A stretch of DNA of 64,000 nt from Oscillospiraceae bacterium (GCA_015066385.1 SVOJ01000001.1:186001-250000); one strand, 5' to 3'. Counted from the stretch's first letter, positions 44,273 to 53,832 are shown. Numbers and translations: made by a program. Notes: generated by a model from the letters alone, not told the origin.

Positions 44273-44301
44273 ACTATATAATAAAGCAAACTTTAAGTCA
44301 A
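44273..44301 (-). promoter_or_regulatory. Promoter of the cysC/Q-cysD-cysN operon
   Basis: On the minus strand TTGACT (44296-44301) and TATAGT (44273-44278) with a 17-base spacer, about 33 bases before the ATG at 44240. Confidence 0.6.
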
Positions 44302-44329
44302 TAACAAAACAAAAAACTTTACTTTGGTG

Positions 44330-44358
44330 TTGCATAATTGTTGCGCAGATGATATAAT
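44330..44358 (+). promoter_or_regulatory. Promoter of the sulfotransferase gene
   Basis: TTGCAT (44330-44335) and TATAAT (44353-44358), spacer 17, about 23 bases before the ATG. The -35 match is weak. Confidence 0.5.
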
Positions 44359-44381
44359 TCTTGCGAAAGGATGTGGACAGT

Positions 44382-45098
44382 ATGATGGTAACAGTCATCG
44401 GCAGAGGCCATTCGGGCACCCGTGCCGTTTCCAATACACTCGCAGAAAGCGGATTTTTCATGGGAGAACCTTTAAACGGTTCGTGGGATCTCATTCCCCC
44501 CGAAAAAATGTACAAAGCCTGTGCCGTATTCGGTGATTATGTGAAATACGAAGGCGATCTCAAATGGGATTTTTCAAAAGTGCTCAACATGGAACCCACC
44601 GCCGAATTCAAAACGCTGATTGAAGAATATCTGCATTCCGTGCTGAGCAGCGATGCACCCGACAAGGGCTGGAAAATTCCCGAAACCACACTTTGCTATC
44701 CGTGGATCATCAAAATGTTCCCGGATATGCACTATATTCATTGGGTGCGCGACCCCCGTGACTGCATTCTCGGCGGCCATGTAACAGACGATATGGCACA
44801 GTTTCACATTGAAACACCGCAAACGGACGATGTACGTGAAGTGCGCGCGATCTCGTGGAAATATCAGCGCGAACTGATGAATGCCACACCTGACCCGAAA
44901 CACATTATCCGTCTTCGCTTTGAAGATATGGTTTTCAATCAGGACGAAACACTTGAAAAATTAGGAGCTTTCCTCGGCAGAAAAATGGCAAAGATCCCCA
45001 TGCGCCCCGATTCCGTAGGTCGCTATAAAACCGCCGAAGGTAAAGTCATGTATGATTTCTTCCTTGAAGACCTCAAGGAATGCGGCTACGAAATCTGA
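44382..45098 (+). CDS. PAPS-dependent sulfotransferase
   Basis: A 238-residue single-domain sulfotransferase. The 5'-phosphosulfate-binding loop is GRGHSGTRAVS (residues about 6-16) and the 3'-phosphate motif is IHWVRDPRDCILGG (about 120-133), with a core helix RLRFEDMVFNQDETLEKL typical of the family. There is no signal peptide, so it works in the cytoplasm on a small molecule, sugar or lipid precursor. It is divergent from the operon that makes its donor and clears its by-product, which strongly supports the assignment. The acceptor is unknown. The first of two Met codons (44382) is taken as start, with AAAGGA upstream. Confidence 0.85.
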   Translation: MMVTVIGRGHSGTRAVSNTLAESGFFMGEPLNGSWDLIPPEKMYKACAVFGDYVKYEGDLKWDFSKVLNMEPTAEFKTLIEEYLHSVLSSDAPDKGWKIPETTLCYPWIIKMFPDMHYIHWVRDPRDCILGGHVTDDMAQFHIETPQTDDVREVRAISWKYQRELMNATPDPKHIIRLRFEDMVFNQDETLEKLGAFLGRKMAKIPMRPDSVGRYKTAEGKVMYDFFLEDLKECGYEI

Positions 45099-45107
45099 AT
45101 ACATAAA

Positions 45108-45143
45108 ATATCCCCCGAACTTGTGTTCGGGGGATATGCTTTT
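45108..45143. terminator. Bidirectional terminator after the sulfotransferase gene
   Basis: The 13-bp stem ATATCCCCCGAAC (45108-45120) with GTTCGGGGGATAT (45125-45137) lies between the sulfotransferase and the convergent ABC gene. Confidence 0.75.
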
Positions 45144-47898
45144 AATCTGTACGAAGTGCTTCCACGGGGTCTTTCTTTGCGGCAAGACCGGACGGAATCA
45201 GGCCTGCAATAAAGGAAAGAAGTACGCTGATGCCGATCAGAACAATCGCGGCAACAGGGGAAAGGGAAGCGGCGGCTTTGACGGTGGTGAGATATTTCAG
45301 CACAAGGTTTATGGGGATTTCCAGAAGCAATGTTACGCCGATGCCTAAACAGCCTGATGCAAGGCCTACAATAATTGTTTCCGCATTGAATACGCGCGAA
45401 ACATCCTTTTTGGATGCACCGATACTGCGCAGAATACCGATTTCCTTTGTGCGTTCAAGCACGGAAATATAAGTGATGATGCCGATCATAATGGACGAAA
45501 CAACGAGTGAAATGGCAACGAATGCAACGAGAACATAGGTAACAATGTTGAGAATCGTTGTGACGCTGTCCAGCAGAATGCCGATAAAGTCGGTCACCTG
45601 AATGGTATAAGAATCAAATCCGAGTGCTTCCACCTGTTCGTTGTAATAATCAATCACTTCTTCAAGTTTTGCTTTGGTGGCAAAATCCTTGGGATACAGA
45701 TAAACGGATGTCGGCGTCAGCACATTTGCATAACCCATTTTTGCGAGATTACTGCTGTATGTGTCATCCGATGCAACGCTTTCAAGATAGGCCTTTTTAA
45801 TGGCGTTTGCCTGCTCTTCTGTCAGGAATTTTTCCATCATGGTCTGCATCAGGGGCGTTATGGTCGAAAAGTCCATCACAGAGGACATATCTGTCATATC
45901 CGTCATGTCCATCGACTCCATATCCATGTCTGCCATCATGCTCATGAACGGTGTGATGTCGAGTTTGTTCATGTCGATTTTGGAAAAATCAATATCGGCA
46001 AGGCGGAGATCCGAAAGGTTTGTGTTTGCAAATTCCGTTCCCGTCAGAATGTTGATATCCGGCTGTGCGAGTTGCTGTTTTACTACTTCGCTGTTTGCCG
46101 TTTCGTTGATGGCCCAGTCCATCAGATCGGATGTGAATCCGATTCCTCCGGGACTGCCTGCAAGAGTAAGGTCTTCATCGGGGCATAGGATGCCGACGAT
46201 TTTCAGTTCAAGTCCGTTGTTGATTTCATCCCGCAGAAACAGGTTGTTTTCTCTGAAATCATCCCAATATCCTGTTTGTTCATTGTAAACAAAACAATCG
46301 GAATTGAGCACAAGTCTGAAGCGCATATCAAGAATTTCGTCAAATGAATATTTGATCTGTTCGACAGGTGTGTCTGTTTCTGCTTCCGAGAACACTTTCA
46401 TGAGTTCTTTTGAGAAGTTTGCCATATCTTTAAGGCCGAGGGCATATTGCACAAATTCATTTATTGAATAGGTCGGGTCGACAATCAGTACCACTTCCGT
46501 TTTGTCGGTCGGGAATTTACCTGCAACAAGGTCATACTGCATATCCATCAGTTCTTCATCACCGATCAACTGCGTCCACATGTTCATGGACATCATGGAA
46601 CTGCCCGACATGCCGGAGGGCATTCCGCCCGCCATAGCGGAGGCGCTATCCATGAATGTGGTGGGGTTGACTTTGACGATGCCGTTGCTTGTGTCAGCCT
46701 TATAAATATTCAGCACGGTGCCGTAATTGTAGGTGATTTCATTACACAACTCGTCAAATACTTCACGGTTATCTTCAATATATTGACGGAAACTTGTCAG
46801 ATTGTTGACGGATGCTTCCGCGAGAAATGCCTTGATCATTTCTTTCATGGCAGTGTTGACATAAATACCGTCTTTCTCACGTTCCGTGTTCATCATCTCT
46901 TGGCCGATTCCCGTCATGGATGACATCAGTGCATCCGTGTCAAGTGCTTGTTGCTCAACGGTAATGGGGATCGACAGCATGGTTTCTTCCTGAATGCGGT
47001 CAATATAATTCTGAATACCTGTTGAAAGTGCAAGAATCAGCGCAATGCCGATAATACCGATACTGCCTGCAAATGCCGTCAGGATGGTACGGGCGCGTTT
47101 TGTCATCAGGTTCTGCAAACTTAAAGAAAGTGCTGTCTTGAAAGACATGCCGCTTTTGCCTTTATTCTGCTGTTGTTTTTCGGAGGCAAGTGCTTCAATT
47201 TCCTTGGCTTCCGCGTCTTCCGAAAACGGATTTGTGTCATCCACAACAACACCGTCTGCAAAGCGGATGATGCGGTTGGAATATTCTTCGGCAAGTTCGG
47301 GGTTATGGGTGACCATGATGATCAGGCGGTCTTTGGAGATCTCTTTGAGGATATTCATGATCTGCACACTGGTTTCGCTGTCGAGTGCACCCGTCGGTTC
47401 ATCTGCAAGCAGAATTTCGGGATCGTTGATGAGTGCACGTGCAATGGCAACACGTTGCATCTGACCACCCGAAAGCTGGCTTGGTCTTTTGTTGACATGT
47501 GCGCCAAGGCCGACCTGTTCCAGCGCTTTGACTGCACGCTCTTTTCTTTCTTTCGGGCCAACACCCGACAATGTGAGGGCAAGTTCAACGTTTGCAAGAA
47601 TGGTCTGATGCGGAATCAGATTGTAACTCTGAAATACGAAGCCGACGGAATGATTGCGGTAGGTGTCCCAATCGCTGTCCGTGAAATCCTTGGTGGATTT
47701 GCCGTTGATGACAAGGTCGCCGTCTGTGTAGCGGTCCAGACCGCCGATGATGTTCAGTGTTGTGGTTTTGCCGCAACCCGAAGGGCCGAGAATGGAAACA
47801 AATTCACTTTTGCGGAAACAGAAACTGATGCCTTTGAGTGCCATCAGTTTTTCTTCACCGGAGGCATATTCTTTTGTAATGTTTTTTAATACAAGCAT
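45142..47898 (-). CDS. MacB-like ABC transporter, ATPase and permease in one chain
   Basis: A 918-residue fusion. Residues 1-240 are a LolD/MacB-type ATPase (Walker A GPSGCGKTT, signature LSGGQMQR, Walker B ILLADEPTGALD, VTHNPELAEE). A transmembrane helix at about 270-290 is followed by a long extracellular domain (about 300-760, including a Met/Asp-rich stretch MADMDMESMDMTDMTDM), then three helices with FtsX-type motifs (VLERTKEIGILRSIGASKKD) and a C-terminal LIPSGLAAKKDPVEALR. MacB-type proteins use ATP to drive movements outside the membrane rather than classic transport. It follows the 894-residue surface protein gene by 3 bases, so the two likely act together. Confidence 0.92.
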   Translation of the reverse strand: MLVLKNITKEYASGEEKLMALKGISFCFRKSEFVSILGPSGCGKTTTLNIIGGLDRYTDGDLVINGKSTKDFTDSDWDTYRNHSVGFVFQSYNLIPHQTILANVELALTLSGVGPKERKERAVKALEQVGLGAHVNKRPSQLSGGQMQRVAIARALINDPEILLADEPTGALDSETSVQIMNILKEISKDRLIIMVTHNPELAEEYSNRIIRFADGVVVDDTNPFSEDAEAKEIEALASEKQQQNKGKSGMSFKTALSLSLQNLMTKRARTILTAFAGSIGIIGIALILALSTGIQNYIDRIQEETMLSIPITVEQQALDTDALMSSMTGIGQEMMNTEREKDGIYVNTAMKEMIKAFLAEASVNNLTSFRQYIEDNREVFDELCNEITYNYGTVLNIYKADTSNGIVKVNPTTFMDSASAMAGGMPSGMSGSSMMSMNMWTQLIGDEELMDMQYDLVAGKFPTDKTEVVLIVDPTYSINEFVQYALGLKDMANFSKELMKVFSEAETDTPVEQIKYSFDEILDMRFRLVLNSDCFVYNEQTGYWDDFRENNLFLRDEINNGLELKIVGILCPDEDLTLAGSPGGIGFTSDLMDWAINETANSEVVKQQLAQPDINILTGTEFANTNLSDLRLADIDFSKIDMNKLDITPFMSMMADMDMESMDMTDMTDMSSVMDFSTITPLMQTMMEKFLTEEQANAIKKAYLESVASDDTYSSNLAKMGYANVLTPTSVYLYPKDFATKAKLEEVIDYYNEQVEALGFDSYTIQVTDFIGILLDSVTTILNIVTYVLVAFVAISLVVSSIMIGIITYISVLERTKEIGILRSIGASKKDVSRVFNAETIIVGLASGCLGIGVTLLLEIPINLVLKYLTTVKAAASLSPVAAIVLIGISVLLSFIAGLIPSGLAAKKDPVEALRTD

Positions 47899-47901
47899 AT
47901 C

Positions 47902-50586
47902 TTATTCCTCCGTTTCTTCCTTTTTGGTTTTCGGTTTTGCACTTTTCTTTTTGCGGACAAGAAGTACCGTTGCAACTGCAATGCCGATTGCTGCAACGGC
48001 AACAATGACAGTGGTGGCTGTGCCTGCGTTTGATTTTTCACTTTCGGGTGCATAAATGATGTGCGGCACTTCAGTCTGCACATTGGCATCCGCATCTGTG
48101 CTGTCGGATTCAAAAACGAGCATATCGTAGAACCATTTAATCATTTCATCGTGGTTCATACCTTCCATTTCCGAGGCAAAAGAGTCGGTGTAAGCCGCGA
48201 ACGGATTGTCCGCACCTTCATCTGCACTTCCGGCAAAGGAGCCCATCAACAGATTGCCGTTTTCGGGCATCTGCATCAGGTTGACCATGAAATCGACAAT
48301 GTAAGCAAGTACACTTTCTTTGTCGGATTCAACAACCATGAATGTGGTGGCTTTTCCGTTGAATGTGCGTTTGCTGTCAATTTCTTTCAGCGTACCCAAC
48401 GAAGCCAACTGTGTCAGTGCCGGAACAGGAGGAAGTGCCATGCCCTGCCCGTTTTCGCCGCTTTGCAGTTGCGTAATGAGTTTATTGACCTGCTCTTCAC
48501 CAAATGTCAGGTCAAACTGCGTGATCTGTTCCATGAGTGACATGACATCAATCGACAATCCGGATCCTTCAATGAAAGTCAGCAGGGGAATGGCAATCGC
48601 ATACAGCATTTTCTGCAATCCGCCGTCAGAGATGAAGAAGCAGATCGTCGGCAGTTGTTCGGTAAGATAGGTGACGGGTTCCTTGCAGATCTTTTCAATC
48701 TGCACAAACAAGGGTGTCAGAATGTCGGACAGCAGTTTATCCGTGCCGATACCGTTTTTGTATTCGGAGAATGCAACATAAGTTGCAGGATCCGCTCCGA
48801 GTGCTTCAAACAGCGGAATGACCGCGCTGTTGTATCCGTTGCCGCCGCAAATGGTGACACTGTCAAGCAGAACATAATTCTGCCCTGCCAACAAACAGGC
48901 AAACAGATCGGTAAACGGACGAAGAACGGCGGCGCAAGCAGACACAAAACCGTCACGGTCGCCGTCTGCAAAACCCCACGAAAGACCGTTTTCGGGAATT
49001 TCATCCCAATTTTTGAATCGCTTCAGGAATGAAACCGTGTCTTTGTATTTTTCGTCCGACAGTTTGTTCAGAACTGCTGAAACGGAAGTGTCAACACCCA
49101 GAATGGCTGCAATGCCTGCCATTTCTTCATTACCGAGCGTTGTATAGATCATTTTCAGTATTGCAGTGATGTTGTCATTTTTGTAAAGCCCGTCTTTGAC
49201 TGCATTTTCAAGCGAAGCGGAGCCCAGCATTTCAGCGATCAGGGATGCGAGCAGGTTGTCAAAGCCGTCGATCATTTTTGCATAGTTTTCACGAGGCATT
49301 GCTTCGTTGAAGGAAAAAGAAGTTGTCGTGATTGTGCCGAATGACCAATAAGAATCTGCAGGCTGCAGGTCGGGACTGAGCATGAAAGCCAGTGCCTTGA
49401 TGACTTTATCGGCATCATCTTTCAGCAATTCATCAAAAATGCCGGAAAGATCAAATGCGGATGCGCCATCCGTTTGTGCAAGCCCTTCATTGAGCATGGA
49501 TGCAAGACTGTCGGCATTGTTTTGCAGAACTTCCCACAGCCAACGGAAAACAACTACGAAAGTTTTGCCTTTTTCCGTGCCGCAGGACGCAAGGAGTTCC
49601 CAGTCGATAGCGGGCAATGTGATCTGCATTTCTGATTCCGCAAGCATGGTGTTCATGTCAGGGATAAGATTACCCGCAAAGTCGGAACCCAGACTATCCA
49701 GCGAACTGCCTGCAAGTATGGAATTCAACAAAGGAATTTTTTCTATTTTTGATGCCAGTTCCGTAATTGGAGCAAGCAACGCGTTGATGGTGTTTTCAAA
49801 TCCGTCATTGATAATAAAGTGTGCAAGATTGGGAAGAATGCCGCAGAGATTGGAAAGAGGAGAGGAAAGCAAATTTTCAATATAAGTCAACAAAGGCAGG
49901 ATCAGATTTGCGCCTGCCGCCTGTGCGTTTGCATCCGCCTGTTTTTTATAATCGGAATAGGAAAGATATTCTTTGCAACCAAAAGCATCATAAAGCGGAA
50001 TCACGGCGGTTTCGTAGCCGTTGCCGCCGTCTGCTTTGATGAGTTTGCCGACAATATCAAAACTGCCTTCGCAGAGCAAAAAACGCAACAGCGGATAAAG
50101 CGGCGACAATACAGTACCGAAAGCGGTTGCAAACTCATTTTTGTTTTTAATATTCCATGAAGCGGTGCTCAGATCCGCACTGCTCCATGAAGTTGCATTT
50201 GCAAGTGCGGCAGAAACTTCCGGATAGGCATATAAAACTGCCGACAGATCGGAAGTGGAAACACTCACAGACAGGGCCGAAAGCATTTCAGCCATCTGTT
50301 CATCGGCCAACGCGGAATAAATCCCGACCGTCAGTGTGCCGAGAATATTGCTTTCATATAAAGCGGGCATAATCTGCTGCGCGAGTGTTTTTCCGCTTGC
50401 CGTCTGTATGGCTTTCAGCAGCAAGGTGTCGGTTGAAGATACGATTTCGTCTGCTTTTCCGGCACTCACACCATTGGGGTAACTGAATTCACTTGCCGCA
50501 AAGGCTTGCATGGGAGATAAAAAAGAAGCGGCAAGCAAGATGAGTGCAACAAAAATGCTGAATCCTTTTCTCAAATACTGTTTCAT
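47902..50586 (-). CDS. Large surface protein with internal duplication, partner of the MacB-like ABC protein
   Basis: An 894-residue protein with a signal peptide (about 1-30, ending FAAS), a long helical ectodomain and a C-terminal transmembrane helix (TTVIVAVAAIGIAVATVLLV) with a Lys/Glu tail. The ectodomain contains two related halves. GNGYETAVIPLYDAFG with NLAHFIINDGFENTINALL in the first half matches GNGYNSAVIPLFEALG with TICFFISDGGLQKMLYAI in the second, about 370 residues later. I do not recognise the family. The start at 50586 has AAGGA upstream; a start at 50604 does not. The location suggests a substrate-binding or wall-acting partner of the ABC protein encoded 3 bases downstream. 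Confidence 0.78.
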   Translation of the reverse strand: MKQYLRKGFSIFVALILLAASFLSPMQAFAASEFSYPNGVSAGKADEIVSSTDTLLLKAIQTASGKTLAQQIMPALYESNILGTLTVGIYSALADEQMAEMLSALSVSVSTSDLSAVLYAYPEVSAALANATSWSSADLSTASWNIKNKNEFATAFGTVLSPLYPLLRFLLCEGSFDIVGKLIKADGGNGYETAVIPLYDAFGCKEYLSYSDYKKQADANAQAAGANLILPLLTYIENLLSSPLSNLCGILPNLAHFIINDGFENTINALLAPITELASKIEKIPLLNSILAGSSLDSLGSDFAGNLIPDMNTMLAESEMQITLPAIDWELLASCGTEKGKTFVVVFRWLWEVLQNNADSLASMLNEGLAQTDGASAFDLSGIFDELLKDDADKVIKALAFMLSPDLQPADSYWSFGTITTTSFSFNEAMPRENYAKMIDGFDNLLASLIAEMLGSASLENAVKDGLYKNDNITAILKMIYTTLGNEEMAGIAAILGVDTSVSAVLNKLSDEKYKDTVSFLKRFKNWDEIPENGLSWGFADGDRDGFVSACAAVLRPFTDLFACLLAGQNYVLLDSVTICGGNGYNSAVIPLFEALGADPATYVAFSEYKNGIGTDKLLSDILTPLFVQIEKICKEPVTYLTEQLPTICFFISDGGLQKMLYAIAIPLLTFIEGSGLSIDVMSLMEQITQFDLTFGEEQVNKLITQLQSGENGQGMALPPVPALTQLASLGTLKEIDSKRTFNGKATTFMVVESDKESVLAYIVDFMVNLMQMPENGNLLMGSFAGSADEGADNPFAAYTDSFASEMEGMNHDEMIKWFYDMLVFESDSTDADANVQTEVPHIIYAPESEKSNAGTATTVIVAVAAIGIAVATVLLVRKKKSAKPKTKKEETEE

Positions 50587-50744
50587 GGTATCCTTCCGTT
50601 TCAATGGGTAATATTTACAAATAGTATACTATCATTTTGTACAATACTTTCTTTAACAAATTATTAAAAATGCTAAAAGAATATGTAAAATTTTTAGATT
50701 GTTCACAAAAACTACATCTTCTATATGTTGAAAATACCCATTTC

Positions 50745-50778
50745 TCAAAAAAACGACTTCCGCTTTTCAACGGAAGCC
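50745..50778 (-). terminator. Terminator after the second ceramidase-like gene
   Basis: The stem CTTCCG (50757-50762) with CGGAAG (50771-50776) is followed on the minus strand by six T residues (A-run before 50754). Confidence 0.65.
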
Positions 50779-50800
50779 GAAACTCAGATTCTTCTGCGGA

Positions 50801-52618
50801 TTATTTTTCTACACCAAGCAGATCCACAAAGGCCTGTGCAAGAGCAGAACCGCCGTTCTTGGAACAGGTGAGCAGTTCTTCATAGTGACCGCCATAGAAC
50901 CAGTCAACGCACATGTGACTGCAATCGGTGTCGGGAATGATATAACCGAGCGCATCGTTGGTAAGACCGAGTGCAAGAACGACATGATTATCATCGCCTT
51001 TGGCAATGCGTACGTATTCGTCCAATGCTTTGTATTGCCAGTCTTCACCGCTCCAGGAGGTAGGACCGGTCCAGAGTTTTTCGTCTGTGTAACCTTCTTC
51101 AATGCCGTAAGGAATGGCGGGGAAAGTTTCGCCGGGGGTGGTGATCAGGGTAACATCATCGCCGATGGAAATGTAACCGACTTCGGTCATGATGGCATAA
51201 CCGGTCTGCGTACCTTTGTATTTGACACAGTTGAAGCCGAGAAGCTGCGATACGCCGGCGGCATACAACAGACCGTAATCAAGCGGCATTGCCATGTAGG
51301 ACATCTTGATGTCGAGGCTGGGAGCAACTTCCACCTTGTTGACGGAAGAATCAACAAGCAGCTTTGCAAAGGTGTAACCGCCTGCACGCAGGTCGTAATA
51401 GTTTTCAGATTCATTGGTGTAGTGCTCATCGGCATATTTCGTGCCGTAACGGGCGACCCAATCTTCATAAGAAAGAGCATTTGCGGTTGCCCATGCTTCA
51501 CCTTCTTCGGTTCTGTAAAGGTCAAGAGCAACGGAGCCCTGTGCACCCTGGAAGTACAGGAAGTTGTAACCCATTTCCATGAGAGCCTGTGCTACATAGT
51601 AGGGGAAGTCAGCGCAGACACGTTCACTGCCTCTGTCAGCCTTGGTGGGATGGGTTGCAAGGTTTGCCATGATGGTCTTTTCGCCGCTGACAGATTCAAA
51701 CAGGAAGCAACCTGCCTTGTTCTGTACGTCCTGACCGAAGTTGCGCTTGTCTTTGACAAACTCAAAGCCTTCGCCGTCAACAAGCAGGTCAGCGGTTTCA
51801 TAGAAATAAAGGTTGCCTTCTTCCATTGCGGTGTAAGCTTCCACAGCAGCATCAGAAGCATTATTCACAATTGCTTCAAGAAGTTCGGGTTCAATGGAAC
51901 GGTCTCTGCCGATGGTGATGCGGGAAAGGAAGAGATGACCGATGATGTCAAGTCCCATGCCCTGCGGGTCCACAACAGAGTGTGCATGTGTTGCGGTCAT
52001 GTTGAAGCCGAGAATGTCGCTGTTTTTAACGCCGAGTCTGGCAAGTTTTGTAATTGTTGCTTCACGAACGGCAAGAACGTCCTGATTACTGAAGCCGATG
52101 CCGTCGATGGATGCCATGATCAGAATGTCTTCCACACCGTTTCTGTTATTGTCGGTGCCGCAGGACATAACAACAAGATTCACGGTTTGGTCATCATAAA
52201 TCTTGTTAACTTTTGCGGTGAAATAACCGCCGAAATAATAGTTTTTGTTCAGGCAATAACCGTCGGGATCCTTTTCACCTTCGGCATTTTCACGCCACTG
52301 CACGGGGATGTAACTTGTGGATGCATAACCGAGTTTCCAGCCGTCACCGCTGACTTTGCCGTCGGTGCCTTCATAGAAGTAAGGATGGTCGGCTTCCATA
52401 AAATCATCATAACTGTCAAGGCCGATGTAAGTAAAGAAAGTGCCGAGTGCGCCGATCACTGCATTGATAATGCCGCCGACTGTTTTTTCAACAATTTTCA
52501 TCTGGGGAGTCGCTGCTGTTACCGTTCCGTCTGCCGCATAGGTCACAGCACTTGTAACGGGAAACAGCATCAGCATGCAAAGAATCAGTGCGATACATTT
52601 TTTTGTAAACTTTTTCAT
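50801..52618 (-). CDS. Secreted neutral ceramidase-like hydrolase (second paralog)
   Basis: A 605-residue protein with a clear signal peptide (residues 1-29, cleavage after TYA) and a ceramidase-like domain: MASIDGIGFSNQD, the metal-binding NMTATHAHSVVDPQGMG (about residue 225), NLATHPTKADRGSERV (about 335) and FQGAQGSVALDL. The end (LGLTNDALGYIIPDTD, GGHYEELLTCSKNGGS) matches the first paralog at 30954-32738. This copy is secreted while the other has only an anchor-like start. AAAGGAGTG lies 7-15 bases before the ATG. The substrate is not known; ceramides, N-acyl amino lipids or other amides are possible. Confidence 0.78.
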   Translation of the reverse strand: MKKFTKKCIALILCMLMLFPVTSAVTYAADGTVTAATPQMKIVEKTVGGIINAVIGALGTFFTYIGLDSYDDFMEADHPYFYEGTDGKVSGDGWKLGYASTSYIPVQWRENAEGEKDPDGYCLNKNYYFGGYFTAKVNKIYDDQTVNLVVMSCGTDNNRNGVEDILIMASIDGIGFSNQDVLAVREATITKLARLGVKNSDILGFNMTATHAHSVVDPQGMGLDIIGHLFLSRITIGRDRSIEPELLEAIVNNASDAAVEAYTAMEEGNLYFYETADLLVDGEGFEFVKDKRNFGQDVQNKAGCFLFESVSGEKTIMANLATHPTKADRGSERVCADFPYYVAQALMEMGYNFLYFQGAQGSVALDLYRTEEGEAWATANALSYEDWVARYGTKYADEHYTNESENYYDLRAGGYTFAKLLVDSSVNKVEVAPSLDIKMSYMAMPLDYGLLYAAGVSQLLGFNCVKYKGTQTGYAIMTEVGYISIGDDVTLITTPGETFPAIPYGIEEGYTDEKLWTGPTSWSGEDWQYKALDEYVRIAKGDDNHVVLALGLTNDALGYIIPDTDCSHMCVDWFYGGHYEELLTCSKNGGSALAQAFVDLLGVEK

Positions 52619-52732
52619 GGAAAACACTCCTTTCATGTTCCTGATTTTCATTATAGAAAAATGATTTGTCATTGTCAACTAAAATTTATCGTTTCTGAAA
52701 ATAAAAAAATATAATTCTTTACAAATTGACCC

Positions 52733-52760
52733 TTGCATTTTGCAAAGAATGTGTTATAAT
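52733..52760 (+). promoter_or_regulatory. Promoter of the anchored surface protein gene
   Basis: TTGCAT (52733-52738) and TATAAT (52755-52760) with a 16-base spacer, 38 bases before the TTG start. Confidence 0.55.
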
Positions 52761-52797
52761 TATAAATTGAAATAATTTAAATAAGGATGATTTTGCT

Positions 52798-53787
52798 TTG
52801 AAAGAATCAGTCAAGTATGCTATCACTGCCGTAGTGGCCATTGTTGTCATTGTTGCGCTTTCGCTTGTTGTGAAAAGCGGTAATGACCGTTTTTCGCAGA
52901 CCCTTGAAAATCTGAATGACACACTCACAACACAGGGCGATCAGAATGCTATTCAACCGAATTCACAGCAGAACAATAATGTTGTGAATGTGCAGGTCGG
53001 CTCCGATGTTGTTGTAAATACACAGCCCGCACAGACCGAGCCTTCCGCCAACATCCCTGCTCCGCCTGTGTCTGATCCCACATCGGCTCCCGTAACTGAA
53101 ACCCCGGATACCACTCCTGTTGTTCAACAGCCGACAGGCGGCGCACCTGCAACGGTCGGTAACAACCCCGAAACATTGGCTTACCTTAATAATGCGGTCA
53201 ATACCATGCGCAAACTGCAGAACTTTACCGCAACAAAAGATCAGGATATCAATATTTCCGTAACCGATTGTTCCATGCCTGCATTTTTGTCCATCATCAA
53301 CGGTGTTGTGGAAGGCATGGCGGGTGTCGAAACCTATACCTATACATTTGTGAACGGGTATGCAACCGATCCCGAAGAAAGAACACAGGTGACGGCTATG
53401 ACCGCTATTCCGCCTACGGATATTGATTTTAATCTTATGGCAGACGGCATTGCTTCGCTCACAAGCACATCTGACGGTGTGAACACCACCTATACAATTG
53501 TTCTCAAGCCCGAATCCACAACGGTCGACAATGCCATCCCGCAGTATCACGGTGCAACCATGGACTGTTTTGACCTGACCACGCTTGATATTCCGATTGA
53601 AATTACCGAAGCCAGTTTCAATTATTCGGGCGCAACAATCGATATTACAATCGATGCGCAGGGAAGAGTTGTAAAGTATCACGAGAAGATGCCACTCAGC
53701 GGTGTCGGCGGCGGCAAGCTTGGATTCTTGTCTGCACAGGCAACACTCGAAGGCTATCTCGATGAAACATGGACAATTCAATATTAA
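52798..53787 (+). CDS. Signal-anchored surface protein with Pro/Gln/Thr linker, unknown function
   Basis: A 329-residue protein with an N-terminal transmembrane anchor (residues 6-25, YAITAVVAIVVIVALSLVV), a low-complexity linker rich in Gln, Asn, Thr and Pro (about 35-125) and a folded outer domain (about 125-329). Strands of the outer domain (FTATKDQDINISVTD, TYTIVLKPEST, ATIDITIDAQGRVVKY) suggest a lipid-carrier or LppX-like beta fold, though I cannot confirm this. The start is TTG, preceded by AAGGATGA. It lies 45 bases upstream of the acyl-CoA ligase operon and may or may not belong to it. Confidence 0.7.
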   Translation: MKESVKYAITAVVAIVVIVALSLVVKSGNDRFSQTLENLNDTLTTQGDQNAIQPNSQQNNNVVNVQVGSDVVVNTQPAQTEPSANIPAPPVSDPTSAPVTETPDTTPVVQQPTGGAPATVGNNPETLAYLNNAVNTMRKLQNFTATKDQDINISVTDCSMPAFLSIINGVVEGMAGVETYTYTFVNGYATDPEERTQVTAMTAIPPTDIDFNLMADGIASLTSTSDGVNTTYTIVLKPESTTVDNAIPQYHGATMDCFDLTTLDIPIEITEASFNYSGATIDITIDAQGRVVKYHEKMPLSGVGGGKLGFLSAQATLEGYLDETWTIQY

Positions 53788-53832
53788 TGAAAAATTAAAA
53801 TAAAAAATATAAATTGTCTTGGAGGAAATGAA

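Noticed and set aside
50885-52714. A 609-codon open frame on the plus strand opposite the second ceramidase-like gene
   Set aside because: The minus strand has a signal peptide, ribosome binding site and family motifs. The plus frame has none of these and shows shadow-type composition.
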